DNA from: Pontibacter arcticus
GTDB lineage: Bacteria; Bacteroidota; Bacteroidia; Cytophagales; Hymenobacteraceae
Direction of reading: 5' to 3'
Length of the DNA: 64,000 nucleotides
Assembly: GCF_003284895.1 (NCBI RefSeq)
Contig: NZ_QMDV01000002.1
Span: 837,466-901,465, forward strand
Shown: positions 44,363 to 53,204 of the stretch, in pieces
Numbering within the stretch: the stretch's first letter is position 1
How the letters are laid out: every line of letters starts with the position of its first letter
The notes under the pieces: generated by a model
Seen by the model: only the letters and a program-made list of their open reading frames with translations
Told to the model about the DNA's origin: nothing
Databases searched by the model: none
Translations under genes and position numbers: made by a program

Positions 44363-45490
44363 CTATTGGATAACATCTAAAGCATAGCTCAGGTTGTAGT
44401 TAGACTCGATCCATCCACCACCTACAACATCATTTCCTTCGTAAAAAACAGCCGCCTGGCCAGGTGCAATCGCATTTACCCCGTTCAGGAAGTGTACTTT
44501 CATTTTATCGCCCTCCTGCTCCACGATCGCTTCGGTACCGCCGTCGTTATAACGTACTTTGGTAATAGTTGGCAATGGTCTGTCGATCAGGTTATCATAC
44601 TTGCCCATGTTCAGTTTACCAACCGTCATGGCATTTTTAGCAAGATCCTCAAAGTTACCCAGCACCACGCGGTTATTATCTTTATCGATGCGGGTAACGT
44701 AAGCCGGGAAACCTAATGCAATGCCCAGGCCTTTACGCTGGCCGATGGTATAGAAAGGATAGCCCTCATGGGTGCCCACTACGGTTCCGTCTTCCAGTAC
44801 AAACTCGCCTCCAGCTACTTTCTCTTCCAGGCCATCGATGCGGCGCTTCAGGAAGCTGCGGTAATCGTTATCCGGGATAAAGCAGATCTCATAAGACTCT
44901 GGCTTGTTAACCAGTTCCACAAAGCCACGGTCCTGTGCCATCTGGCGGATTTCTGTCTTGCGCAAACCACCCAACGGGAAAATAGTGCGTGCCAGGCTCT
45001 CCTGCGAAATACCCCACAAAGCATATGACTGGTCTTTGCTCTCATCTAAACCTTTGGAAATAATATAGCGGCCGTTTTCCTGACGAATGTTGGCATAGTG
45101 GCCTGTAGCTATAAACTCACAGCCAAGTTGGTCGGCGCGGCGCAGCAAGGCATCCCATTTAATGTGCGTATTACATAGCACACATGGATTTGGCGTGCGG
45201 CCTGCCAAGTATTCGTCTGTAAAGTGGTTGATCACAAAATCACCAAACTCTTCACGGATATCAATTATATAATGCGGGAAACCAAGCTGAACGGCAATAT
45301 TACGGGCATCGTTTATAGAATCGAGGCTGCAGCAGCCTGTCTCTTTTTTGCTGGCACCGCTAGAAGCATAATCCCATGTTTTCATGGTCATTCCTACCAC
45401 TTCATAGCCTTGCTCGTGTAGCATTACAGCCGCTACTGAGCTGTCAATACCTCCGCTCATGGCTACCAGCACCCTTCCTTTCGTACTCAT
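44363..45490 (-). CDS. mnmA: tRNA-specific 2-thiouridylase MnmA
   Basis: Cytosolic enzyme of 375 residues that thiolates U34 of Lys, Glu and Gln tRNAs. The PP-loop is AMSGGIDSSVAA (8-19). Catalytic cysteines are visible in NPCVLCNTHIKW (near 104) and YEICFIPDNDYR (near 203). FYTIGQRKGLGI and the C-terminal beta-barrel are regular. It is the first gene of a unit with the lipoprotein and the subtilase. A -7 box is at 45533-45540. Confidence 0.96.
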   Translation of the reverse strand: MSTKGRVLVAMSGGIDSSVAAVMLHEQGYEVVGMTMKTWDYASSGASKKETGCCSLDSINDARNIAVQLGFPHYIIDIREEFGDFVINHFTDEYLAGRTPNPCVLCNTHIKWDALLRRADQLGCEFIATGHYANIRQENGRYIISKGLDESKDQSYALWGISQESLARTIFPLGGLRKTEIRQMAQDRGFVELVNKPESYEICFIPDNDYRSFLKRRIDGLEEKVAGGEFVLEDGTVVGTHEGYPFYTIGQRKGLGIALGFPAYVTRIDKDNNRVVLGNFEDLAKNAMTVGKLNMGKYDNLIDRPLPTITKVRYNDGGTEAIVEQEGDKMKVHFLNGVNAIAPGQAAVFYEGNDVVGGGWIESNYNLSYALDVIQ

Positions 45491-45532
45491 CTTATATCTG
45501 AAATGTAAGTTCTGTCTTAATTTAATTTGCTA

Positions 45533-45540
45533 CAAATATA
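45533..45540 (-). promoter_or_regulatory. -7 promoter box TATATTTG for mnmA
   Basis: Exact TAnnTTTG on the minus strand, 43 bases upstream of the mnmA ATG. Confidence 0.5.
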
Positions 45541-45719
45541 GCAACAACCAAGCAGTTATAATGATTCAGGAGTTCAAATATTGTAGAGACAAATTTCCTG
45601 GAAGGGCTAGCCGGAAATGAAATCCGGTAAAAAATATCCTTAAAAGCTAGTATGCCAAGTAATTTGCCTTTTACTTTGAGTTACTGATTCAGCAAACCAA
45701 TTCTAAAGTATACCTTAGC

Positions 45720-46343
45720 ATGAGTTTATCTACCACCGTGATTGTGAACGGAATAAATAACCTGAGTGATGCCCGTTATTGCGCCGCAATGGGTGTAGAT
45801 GTTGTTAGTTTTAATTTGAAGCAAGGCCACGAAGACCAGGTGCAGCCCGAAACCTTAAAAGAAATTGCAGGCTGGGTAGCTGGTGTGCAGCTTTGCGGGG
45901 AATTTGAAAACGAGCGCCCGGAAGAGATCAACCAACTGGCTGAGGAATTTAAACTGGACCTGGTACAACTGGATGCGCCTTACCTGATCGATGAGATCGA
46001 ACAGATTAGCCGGCCTGTTATCCAGAAAATGTTTGTGAACAAAGATTCCACTGCAGCGGAGCTGTTAGAGATCATGGAGCTGTATAGCCCTTACGTTAAA
46101 TATTTCCTGCTTTACTCCCACGATTTTACAGCGATTGATGATACGAACACTGCTTTCCTGAAAAAACTGGCCACACACTACCCTATTCTGGTTGGTTTTG
46201 GCCTGGGGAAAGAAAATATAAAAGAAGTACTGGAAAAAGTTAAGCCGGCCGGCATTGGTTTGCAGGGCGGACATGAAGAAAAGCCCGGTTTCAAAGATTT
46301 TGACGAACTACAGGATATCTTCGAAGAAATAGAGATTGACTAA
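45720..46343 (+). CDS. TrpF-like (phosphoribosylanthranilate isomerase fold) protein lacking catalytic residues
   Basis: Protein of 207 residues with a TIM-barrel pattern close to TrpF. VNGINNLSDARYCAAMGVD corresponds to TrpF K-I-C-G-I-T..DA..A...GAD. LVQLDAPY matches LVQLHG. VGFGLGKENIKEVLEKVKPAGIGLQGGHEEKPGFKDFDEL matches the LAGGL...DVSSGVE..PG.KD end. The catalytic Cys of KICG is Asn (VNG). The catalytic Asp region (L-L-D) reads YFLLYSHDF, with Tyr in place. It is therefore probably not an isomerase, unless another protein does the trp step. No trp genes are nearby. Function unknown. Confidence 0.78.
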   Translation: MSLSTTVIVNGINNLSDARYCAAMGVDVVSFNLKQGHEDQVQPETLKEIAGWVAGVQLCGEFENERPEEINQLAEEFKLDLVQLDAPYLIDEIEQISRPVIQKMFVNKDSTAAELLEIMELYSPYVKYFLLYSHDFTAIDDTNTAFLKKLATHYPILVGFGLGKENIKEVLEKVKPAGIGLQGGHEEKPGFKDFDELQDIFEEIEID

Positions 46344-46396
46344 AAGTATAAAAGCCAGTACTTTATACTTTTACAAGGTACTGGCTTTTATATTTT
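46342..46396. terminator. nested terminator hairpins between the TrpF-like and trmB genes
   Basis: Outer stem: AAAAGTATAAAAGCCAGTAC (46342-46361) with 46378-46396, one bulged base. The left arm can also pair with its neighbour at 46362-46372 (TTTATACTTTT). The structures are mutually exclusive. The right arm overlaps the last bases of trmB. Confidence 0.75.
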
Positions 46397-47048
46397 AAAG
46401 CTGAAACTGCAGGTATTTGATCGGAATTCCTTCGCCTAGGTAGCGTTTCTCATAAGTCGTGTAAATTCCCATGGTATGCTCCTGCAAATCGGAGTTGTAC
46501 AGATCCGAAGTATGGAACAGCTTTTCTTTTTTCTGCTCCTGCAGCACTTCCAACGTAAACTCATAGAGCATTTCGTTATCCGTTTTCAGGTGCACGAGGC
46601 CGTTTGGCTTCAGGATGCGCTCGTACTGTTTCAGGAAGCGCGGCGATGTTAAGCGGCGTTTGATATCACGGTCTTTCGGGCGTGGGTCCGGAAACGTAAT
46701 CCAGATCTCATCTACTTCTCCTTCCGCGAAATGCTCGTTTAGTTGCTCTACAAATATCCGGAGAAAAGCCACGTTGGTTAATTCCTGCTCCATAGCCATG
46801 GTGCTTCCTTTCCATAGCCTGGCTCCTTTGATATCGATGCCGATAAAGTTCTTCTCCGGGAAAAGCGTAGCCATTCCGATGCTGTATTCGCCACGGCCGC
46901 AGCCTATTTCCAGTACGAGCGGGTTGTTGTTTTTAAAATGCGCTTCACGCCATTTTCCTGCCAGGTTCGCATAACGCTCATCCCCTTCCTGAATCACGTT
47001 TTCACGTTCTGCAATAACTGCAAACTTCTCTAATTTTGATCTTCCCAT
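46395..47048 (-). CDS. trmB: tRNA (guanine(46)-N7)-methyltransferase TrmB
   Basis: SAM-dependent methyltransferase of 217 residues. The SAM motif is LVLEIGCGRGEYSIGMA (near 44-60). Conserved signature DEIWITFPDPRPKDRDIKRRLTSPRFL is the TrmB hallmark. Terminal pattern TTYEKRYLGEGIPIKYLQF is ordinary. It is the last gene of the TPR-to-TrmB transcript, 2 bases after folC. Confidence 0.96.
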   Translation of the reverse strand: MGRSKLEKFAVIAERENVIQEGDERYANLAGKWREAHFKNNNPLVLEIGCGRGEYSIGMATLFPEKNFIGIDIKGARLWKGSTMAMEQELTNVAFLRIFVEQLNEHFAEGEVDEIWITFPDPRPKDRDIKRRLTSPRFLKQYERILKPNGLVHLKTDNEMLYEFTLEVLQEQKKEKLFHTSDLYNSDLQEHTMGIYTTYEKRYLGEGIPIKYLQFQL

Positions 47049-47050
47049 TT

Positions 47051-48337
47051 CTATAACTCTTCTACTTCGGCTACCACAAAGGTACTGCCTCCAATAAAAA
47101 TAACCTCATCCGGCAACGCATTTGCTTTCGCCGCTTTAATTGCCTCTGCTACTGAAGTATAAATTTCACCGCTCAAGCCTATTTGGTCGGCTTTCTGTTT
47201 CAGTTCCTGCACATCAAGCGCACGTGGGATTACTGCCTGGCAAAAATAATAACGGTACGATTTGGGCAGTAACGTGAGTATGGTGGTAATATCCTTATCA
47301 TTCACAGCGCCAAAAACCATATGCACCTGCTTTGGTTTTAAGCCTTGTAACTGCGCAAGTATCTGTTTAATTCCATCTTCATTATGGCCTGTATCGCAGA
47401 TAGTTAAAGGCGATTGACTCAGAATTTGCCATCTCCCTTTTAATCCTGTTAAAGCTTTAACATTTGCTAAGCCAGTAGTTATACTTTGGGGAGTGATTGC
47501 AAAACCTTTCTCCTGAAGTATAGCCAATGTTTGCAGCACGCCAGGCAAATTATACTTTTGATAAGCGCCTGTGAGGTCAAGTTGCAGCAAGTATGACTCT
47601 GAACCCTTGTGTACTTCGAATGTCTGTTGCTGCAAGTCTGAGGCAATATAATTCACCTCGAAACTATCCGTAGCAAAGTATAACGGCGCTTTTACCAAAT
47701 CTGCTTTCTCCTCGAACACATGCGCAATCTCAATTTGCTTTTTACTGACAACAGCAGGTATATTTTGTTTAATGATCCCTGCTTTCTCGCCCGCAATCTC
47801 TGGTAAAGTATCGCCGAGCAAAGTTTGGTGGTCGTAGCCAATGTTGGTGATCAGCGCTACTTCCGGCGTAATGATGTTGGTAGAATCCAGCCTGCCGCCC
47901 AACCCCACTTCTATCACAGCAACATCCACCTGCTCATCAGCAAAATACTTAAAAGCAAGCGCCACTGTCATTTCAAAAAAAGAAGGTTGGATGCGTTCGA
48001 AAAGTGTTTTGTGTTGCGCTACAAACTGGATAACGTACTGCTCCGAAATTTCCTGACCATCGATCCGGACACGCTCGGTAAAAGATTTTAAGTGCGGCGA
48101 AGTATAAAGCCCTGTTTTATAACCGGATTGTTGCAGCACAGCGGCCAGCATGTGTGAGCTGCTGCCTTTGCCGTTTGTGCCGGCCACATGAATGGTTTTA
48201 AACTGATGCTGCGGTTCGCCCAGAGCGGTGCAAAGGACAATAATATTATCCAGGCTCTTCTTAAAAGCAGCATTGCCGATGCGTTGAAACATCGGCAATT
48301 GCTGGTATAAATAAGTAAGGCACTCCTCGTATGTCAT
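47051..48337 (-). CDS. folC: bifunctional folylpolyglutamate/dihydrofolate synthase
   Basis: ATP-dependent ligase of 428 residues (Mur ligase fold) that adds glutamate to dihydropteroate and folates. P-loop HVAGTNGKGSSSHML (near 50-64), EVGLGGRLDSTNIITP and GVDHQTLLG-like (GYDHQTLLGDTLPEIAGEKAGIIK) are family motifs. The ATG at 48337 is preferred to the TTG before it. Both neighbours in the operon are unrelated in function, but this arrangement is frequent in Bacteroidota. Confidence 0.95.
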   Translation of the reverse strand: MTYEECLTYLYQQLPMFQRIGNAAFKKSLDNIIVLCTALGEPQHQFKTIHVAGTNGKGSSSHMLAAVLQQSGYKTGLYTSPHLKSFTERVRIDGQEISEQYVIQFVAQHKTLFERIQPSFFEMTVALAFKYFADEQVDVAVIEVGLGGRLDSTNIITPEVALITNIGYDHQTLLGDTLPEIAGEKAGIIKQNIPAVVSKKQIEIAHVFEEKADLVKAPLYFATDSFEVNYIASDLQQQTFEVHKGSESYLLQLDLTGAYQKYNLPGVLQTLAILQEKGFAITPQSITTGLANVKALTGLKGRWQILSQSPLTICDTGHNEDGIKQILAQLQGLKPKQVHMVFGAVNDKDITTILTLLPKSYRYYFCQAVIPRALDVQELKQKADQIGLSGEIYTSVAEAIKAAKANALPDEVIFIGGSTFVVAEVEEL

Positions 48338-48355
48338 CAAACTGAAGTATAAAAA

Positions 48356-49222
48356 TTAGCGTGACCGGATAACAAAGGTAACAACACCACTGGCTCCGGC
48401 ATCGCTGCTGCCACCTGTACGGCTGAAGGTGGTTTTCTGGATCTGTTCGCGGTACCAGGCCACTACCTGCGGCGAAACGTTACTTTCCAGCAACGACACG
48501 TTTACAATATTGCCATCGCCATCTACTTTAATCCTGAATTTAACAATACCGCTCTCGTTGCTGTATGGGTCGCGTTTCGGTTGAATATCGTAGCGCCAGC
48601 CTGGCATATCCAAACCACCTGCGCCACCGCCCGGTGTACCATACAAAGCTTTAGCGTTCAGTTTACCGTTCGGGTCTCCTTTGTCGCCTACCGCGTCTGC
48701 ATCATCGCCATTGTTATTTCCGGTAGCCTCGTTTGATGTTCCGCTTTTGCCCGTGCTTGTACTGGTTGTTGGCTTGCCCGGGTAAAGTGATTTCGGCTTT
48801 TCAGGTTCTTTTTTAACTACTTCTTCTTTCGGTTGCGGCTTTGGCTGTTCTTTTACAACTTCTTTCACAGCAACCGGGGCATCGGCAGTAGTGGTTACAA
48901 CTTTAGGCGTTTCGGTTGGCTGGGCACGGGTAGGCTGAACGACCGGCTCAGGATCCGGCAACGGGTCTGGTTGTGTAGGTGCCGGTTTGCTATCCTGTGT
49001 GTTTTTGGATTCGTTGGCCACAGCAGTTGTTTGTAAGTCGCCGCTTCCGGCAGCATCCATTCCAAAGTTAAGCTCAATGCCCATCTCGGGTGCAGGTGGC
49101 CCCGGCGCTTTCCAGGCAAGCACGTAAATAAGGAGAAGCAGGATGATAATGTGCACCGCTATACTTACACCGGCCGCAACACGCTTATTCTTTTCTTCTT
49201 CCTGTGTGAAGGCTATAGCCAT
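48356..49222 (-). CDS. TonB-family energy transducer
   Basis: Inner-membrane protein of 288 residues. A single N-terminal helix (VAAGVSIAVHIIILLLLIYVLAW, about 15-37) is followed by a long Pro/Thr/Lys/Glu-rich periplasmic linker (about 70-165). The C-terminal TonB-like domain has YDIQPKRDPYSNESGIVKFRIKVDGDGNIVNV. It spans the periplasm and passes energy from ExbB-ExbD to outer-membrane partners. It follows exbD by 9 bases and precedes folC by 18. Confidence 0.9.
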   Translation of the reverse strand: MAIAFTQEEEKNKRVAAGVSIAVHIIILLLLIYVLAWKAPGPPAPEMGIELNFGMDAAGSGDLQTTAVANESKNTQDSKPAPTQPDPLPDPEPVVQPTRAQPTETPKVVTTTADAPVAVKEVVKEQPKPQPKEEVVKKEPEKPKSLYPGKPTTSTSTGKSGTSNEATGNNNGDDADAVGDKGDPNGKLNAKALYGTPGGGAGGLDMPGWRYDIQPKRDPYSNESGIVKFRIKVDGDGNIVNVSLLESNVSPQVVAWYREQIQKTTFSRTGGSSDAGASGVVTFVIRSR

Positions 49223-49231
49223 AATATTAAA

Positions 49232-49627
49232 TTATTCAGTTGTCGAGGTAGCCAGCGTCACGCTTGCGTTCAGGCTTTTTGCAATGCCGGCCACGTTTAC
49301 CAAATGCTCAACCGGAACAGTCTTATCTACATGCAACACAACGGCGCCCTGCTCTGTTCCCTGCAACAAGGCAGTCAGCTGAGGCTCTATCTCAGCAAAG
49401 GCAATGGGCTGCTCGTTCAGGTAGTATTCCAGGTCTTTTGTTATCGTTATACTTATCTTCTGAATAATGGTATCTGAGGCTTTGCTGGTAGGTAAACTAA
49501 CCGGCATACCTGTTGTAGCCACAAAGTTAGAGGTAAGCATAAAGAAAATAAGCAGCAGGAAGATAATGTCCGTCATCGAGGACATATTAAATTCCGGGTT
49601 TATTCTATTCTTAGAACGTAAATTCAT
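49232..49627 (-). CDS. exbD: ExbD/TolR family biopolymer transport protein
   Basis: Protein of 131 residues with one N-terminal helix (SMTDIIFLLLIFFMLTSNFV, about 16-35). The proton-relay Asp is Asp19 (MTDIIFLLLIFF). The periplasmic domain ends in VAGIAKSLNASVTLATS. It forms the motor with the MotA/TolQ/ExbB protein encoded 2 bases upstream. Confidence 0.93.
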   Translation of the reverse strand: MNLRSKNRINPEFNMSSMTDIIFLLLIFFMLTSNFVATTGMPVSLPTSKASDTIIQKISITITKDLEYYLNEQPIAFAEIEPQLTALLQGTEQGAVVLHVDKTVPVEHLVNVAGIAKSLNASVTLATSTTE

Positions 49628-49629
49628 AC

Positions 49630-50343
49630 TTACAATTGTGGCTCTTGTAACAGGTCAAGGAACTCGATAGAAGAATATTCCATGGAGTGTACAATGCTAT
49701 CGATTTTAGAAACCAGGTAGTTATATCCTACATAAGCCGGAAGACCAATAATCAGACCAACAGCTGTTGTTACCATGGCCTGGTAAATACCACTGGATAA
49801 TAACTTCGGGCTGATTGTGCCTTCTGCCTGTGCAATAGCAATAAAAGCTTCGATCATACCAGTTACAGTTCCCAGGAAACCTAGCATCGGGGCAGCACCG
49901 GCAATGGTAGCAAGGGCAGCCAGGTTTCTTTCCAGGCGGCTGATCTCGATTTTACCAACGTTCTCAATGGCTGTTTCGATATTTTTAAGAGGGTTACCGA
50001 TACGTGTCAGGCCTTTTCCGATCATGCGGGAAATAGGTGTGTTGGTTTGAGCACACAGCATTTTAGCACCGTTGATGTCGCCTGACAATACCATACTTTT
50101 GATGCGGTCGTTAAAACCACTTGGGTTTTGAGCAGCTTTTTTCAAAGTCAGGTAGCGTTCCATAAAAATGTAAACAGCAGCTAAAGACAGTAAAGCAAGC
50201 GGAATCATGGCCCAGCCACCGGCCATGGCAAGATCGATCAGGGAAACAGAAGTTTCTGCAGCTTCAGCAGCGCCTTCAGTAAGGGCAGCGGTAGTATCAG
50301 CAGGCGCTGTAGCAGTCGTGATTTGTAATAAGAGTGATAGCAT
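49630..50343 (-). CDS. exbB: MotA/TolQ/ExbB proton channel family protein
   Basis: Inner-membrane protein of 237 residues with three helices. The start at 50343 was chosen because it lies immediately after the previous stop codon (50345); an upstream ATG at 50376 would overlap it by 32 bases. The hydrophobic N-terminal segment and Thr/Ala-rich stretch precede the first channel helix (GGWAMIPLALLSLAAVYIFM). The conserved core is GFLGTVTGMIEAF and the pore helix YQAMVTTAVGLIIGLPAYVGYNYL. Works with ExbD and TonB. Confidence 0.93.
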   Translation of the reverse strand: MLSLLLQITTATAPADTTAALTEGAAEAAETSVSLIDLAMAGGWAMIPLALLSLAAVYIFMERYLTLKKAAQNPSGFNDRIKSMVLSGDINGAKMLCAQTNTPISRMIGKGLTRIGNPLKNIETAIENVGKIEISRLERNLAALATIAGAAPMLGFLGTVTGMIEAFIAIAQAEGTISPKLLSSGIYQAMVTTAVGLIIGLPAYVGYNYLVSKIDSIVHSMEYSSIEFLDLLQEPQL

Positions 50344-50344
50344 A

Positions 50345-51481
50345 TTAGTTATTAAGTACCCAAATAGTTTCTCCAAATGATTTTCTGTAAGTTCTCAGCG
50401 CGTCTTTTGCTTCGGCATCCGTAGCAAAATCGGCTACAGATACTCTGTATAATCTGCTTCCTCGTAGAGGCATGATTACTTTTGCTTCGTGGCCTTTTTT
50501 CAGGATGCCGTCGCGGCTTTCTTCTGCATTCTGCAAACGGGCGTAACCACCCGTTACAATATAGAAACGGCCTGTTTTCTCGGAAACGGTAAGTACTGGT
50601 TCAGCTGCCTTTTCAACAATAGGTTCTTTAACAGCTTCAGCAAGTATAACTTCTTCTTTATCAGTTGTACTTACACTTTCTGTTAAAGCAATAGATAAGG
50701 AGTCATTTATACTTTCACTTGCAGCAAAAAACGAACTCTCTGTTACAACTTCCCGTGCTTCAGCGGCCGGAAGTATAAGCTGGTAAGCTGCATTTCGCTC
50801 CTCTGCTGATACATCAGAAGTATAGTTTTGGAGGGTGTTTGCACTTGCCTGATTTCCTGAAATATAAGAAACCGGGTTCAGGCTGCTCAGGTCATATCCC
50901 GACTGTAGCGACAGGTAGTATAAACCCGTCATGGTGATGCCGCCCAACGCCAAAGTAGCAGCTATGTTGTAATAGCGGCGTAAGCGCTTCCGGAAAGGTA
51001 ATTTAGTATGTACAGGCTCTTGTCTGGTTTCTTTAAGCAAGGTACGCAGCACAACGGATTCTTCCGGGCGAACTGGCCGGGCAACAATTTCCGGTAAACC
51101 GAAGCTTGCCTCCAGCATGTTGTCGCTCTCCACATATTCGAACTCAATGCGGCGCTCGGCATTATACTTGAAAACACCTATTTCCTGTAGTTCGAAACGC
51201 TTTTCAGCTTCCAGTTTCGCTTTGGTCTGAAACACGAAATCAGCTACTAACTGGCGCGCTTCTTCTGTGGTAATATTGTTGCGGTAAGCGATCGAGCTGA
51301 TCAGCAAACCATCTGTTAATGTAAGCTTTTCGTTAAAGGCTATCCTTTTGGAAGGCGGCGACAAGGTATGTTGTACCGCATTGATCTGTACAGGCACGTA
51401 CCGCGTAATCAGTCCGCCAAAATCCGGAATGATAACACAATCGTGTTCATACAACAGCGTTTTAATATGCTTCTCGACCAT
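50345..51481 (-). CDS. HU-CCDC81 and SPOR domain protein
   Basis: Protein of 378 residues. The N-terminal ~135 residues match the Bacteroidota HU-CCDC81 region: LLYEHDCVIIPDFGGLITRYVPVQIN, then two HU-like units, with GVFKYNAERRIEFEY. A single helix is found near 175-195 (YYNIAATLALGGITMTGLYYL). The periplasmic linker is low in complexity. The C-terminal SPOR domain (RFYIVTGGYARLQNAEESRDGILKKG) binds peptidoglycan denuded at division. So an HU-like cytoplasmic part is tied to a wall-binding domain across the membrane. Confidence 0.92.
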   Translation of the reverse strand: MVEKHIKTLLYEHDCVIIPDFGGLITRYVPVQINAVQHTLSPPSKRIAFNEKLTLTDGLLISSIAYRNNITTEEARQLVADFVFQTKAKLEAEKRFELQEIGVFKYNAERRIEFEYVESDNMLEASFGLPEIVARPVRPEESVVLRTLLKETRQEPVHTKLPFRKRLRRYYNIAATLALGGITMTGLYYLSLQSGYDLSSLNPVSYISGNQASANTLQNYTSDVSAEERNAAYQLILPAAEAREVVTESSFFAASESINDSLSIALTESVSTTDKEEVILAEAVKEPIVEKAAEPVLTVSEKTGRFYIVTGGYARLQNAEESRDGILKKGHEAKVIMPLRGSRLYRVSVADFATDAEAKDALRTYRKSFGETIWVLNN

Positions 51482-51486
51482 AGCTT

Positions 51487-53175
51487 TTAGAAAGAATAGG
51501 TTACGCCCCCTATCAGGTTTATACTTTTACTTGGGTACTGCACGAACCGCTCGTACTTCTTGCCGAACAGGTTATTGGCCATCACAAAAATCGTAAAATT
51601 ATTCGTGAATTTGTAATCGCCTTTCAGGTTCAGGTCAACAATTGTGTCTGTCTCTTTCAGGACTGATGTTCCGTCCGGTCTGAAAACACGGCCATACGCG
51701 CTACCAATATAGTAAAGTTCTGTGTTAAAGAGAATCTTGTCGTAGAAGTTATAGGTACCGTAAATGCTCGCCATCAGCTCTGGTCTGTGGAAGGGCTGCT
51801 CTAAACTTGCTGTGTTATATTTCTTATAGTCAGCCTTTAATCCGAACCTGAACTCGTCAGAATAATTAAATCCGGCTTCTGCAAAAACATTAAAAACATT
51901 TGTCACGCCATCGTCATATACCAGGTCAAACTTAGCTGAGTCGGCGCGGGAGTTGTTGTAGAAGTATAAATTGCGGTAATTCTGATAAGCAACCCGACCG
52001 GTCAGGTTTACATAGTTGGCCACATTGGCTGTAAAACCGGCATAAATTTCGAGGCCTTTGTTTATATCAGCTACCTGCACGTTTGGTGCTAAAAAAGGAT
52101 TTTCTTCAGTAAGGGAATTTAAAGTTACTCTTTCCAGATCACCCCCTACTCCTGCGTAAATCAGCAAGTTATCCTTCACTGGCTCAAGTCCTATTCTAAC
52201 CATTGGATAAATGTTAAACTGGCGCGCATCGTTTACTTCATCGCCGGTATAAGCCACGTTTGCTCCTAAGGATAAGGTTAAAGCACCTAGCTGCCTTTCG
52301 TAAGTTGGCTGCAGTTTAAAGAACGAGCGCGTTACGCTGGCCGAGTCTTTATGCGTTACAAAAGAGAACTCTGTCGCAACACGGAAAGCTGAAAGTGAAT
52401 CTATACTATACTCGCCGTTCAAGCCCAGGTGCAGGTTGCTTTCGCTTGCTTCGAAACGGTCTTTCAGGTAATTGATTTTCAGATCGCCTCTATACAGGAA
52501 AGGTGCGCCTGATGTCTGGTTATGCAGAAAAGCGTTGGCTGCTACCCTATTAAACACCTGACGGATGGTATCGATCTCAATTTCGCGCTCGGGAGTCTGA
52601 TCGTAACCGTAAAAATGGTTTTTATCACGGCCGTACCGCAGACCACCTCCTACAGTCAGGTCTTTCATGTAGCGCTCGCCATGCACAGCAATATGGCTGT
52701 TGGCAGCCGCCGAATATTTATTCTCGACCGGCCCTCTGCCTGATGCAACGTGGCTGAAGTCTGCGCCGATGTCATAATCTTCGTTGCGCTTGTTATGGAA
52801 ATAGCCTTTCAAGTATAAAGAGGCATAGTTACCAATGCCGGCTTTCAGGTAATTGCCATATAGTTTGTTTAACTCATCCTGCTTGATAGTGAGCACTTTC
52901 ATTTGCAGGTTAATATCCTGCTGTGGTAAGCGGTAATCTGTAAAACGGTAACGCACATTGCGCTCAGCTGCAGCCGGCGGATCGATGCGGAATTTTTCGA
53001 AGTTACGGGCGGCTTGCGGCAGCTCGATCACGCGGTTCTTTTCCACAATCACTTGCGTGTCTTCCAGCTTGGCTCCTTCGTTCCAGCCGTTGTTTTGTGC
53101 CTGTACTTTATTTAAATAGCTAAAACCAACGCTTAAAACTATGGCAAGAGAAGCTAATTTTGCTTTATTTTTCAT
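51487..53175 (-). CDS. outer-membrane beta-barrel (TonB-dependent receptor-like) protein
   Basis: Protein of 562 residues with a Sec signal ending in NKVQAQ. No plug domain or TonB box is obvious; the body is made of long alternating strands (KAGIGNYASLYLKGYFHNKRN) and the C-terminus ends in a typical barrel signal (LIGGVTYSF). It resembles barrels called TonB-dependent receptor-like in Bacteroidota. The gene is between the TPR protein (29 bases) and the HU/SPOR protein (5 bases), so a shared envelope task is likely. Confidence 0.85.
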   Translation of the reverse strand: MKNKAKLASLAIVLSVGFSYLNKVQAQNNGWNEGAKLEDTQVIVEKNRVIELPQAARNFEKFRIDPPAAAERNVRYRFTDYRLPQQDINLQMKVLTIKQDELNKLYGNYLKAGIGNYASLYLKGYFHNKRNEDYDIGADFSHVASGRGPVENKYSAAANSHIAVHGERYMKDLTVGGGLRYGRDKNHFYGYDQTPEREIEIDTIRQVFNRVAANAFLHNQTSGAPFLYRGDLKINYLKDRFEASESNLHLGLNGEYSIDSLSAFRVATEFSFVTHKDSASVTRSFFKLQPTYERQLGALTLSLGANVAYTGDEVNDARQFNIYPMVRIGLEPVKDNLLIYAGVGGDLERVTLNSLTEENPFLAPNVQVADINKGLEIYAGFTANVANYVNLTGRVAYQNYRNLYFYNNSRADSAKFDLVYDDGVTNVFNVFAEAGFNYSDEFRFGLKADYKKYNTASLEQPFHRPELMASIYGTYNFYDKILFNTELYYIGSAYGRVFRPDGTSVLKETDTIVDLNLKGDYKFTNNFTIFVMANNLFGKKYERFVQYPSKSINLIGGVTYSF

Positions 53176-53204
53176 GGTGATGCTGCTGTCTGTAAATGCT
53201 ACAA

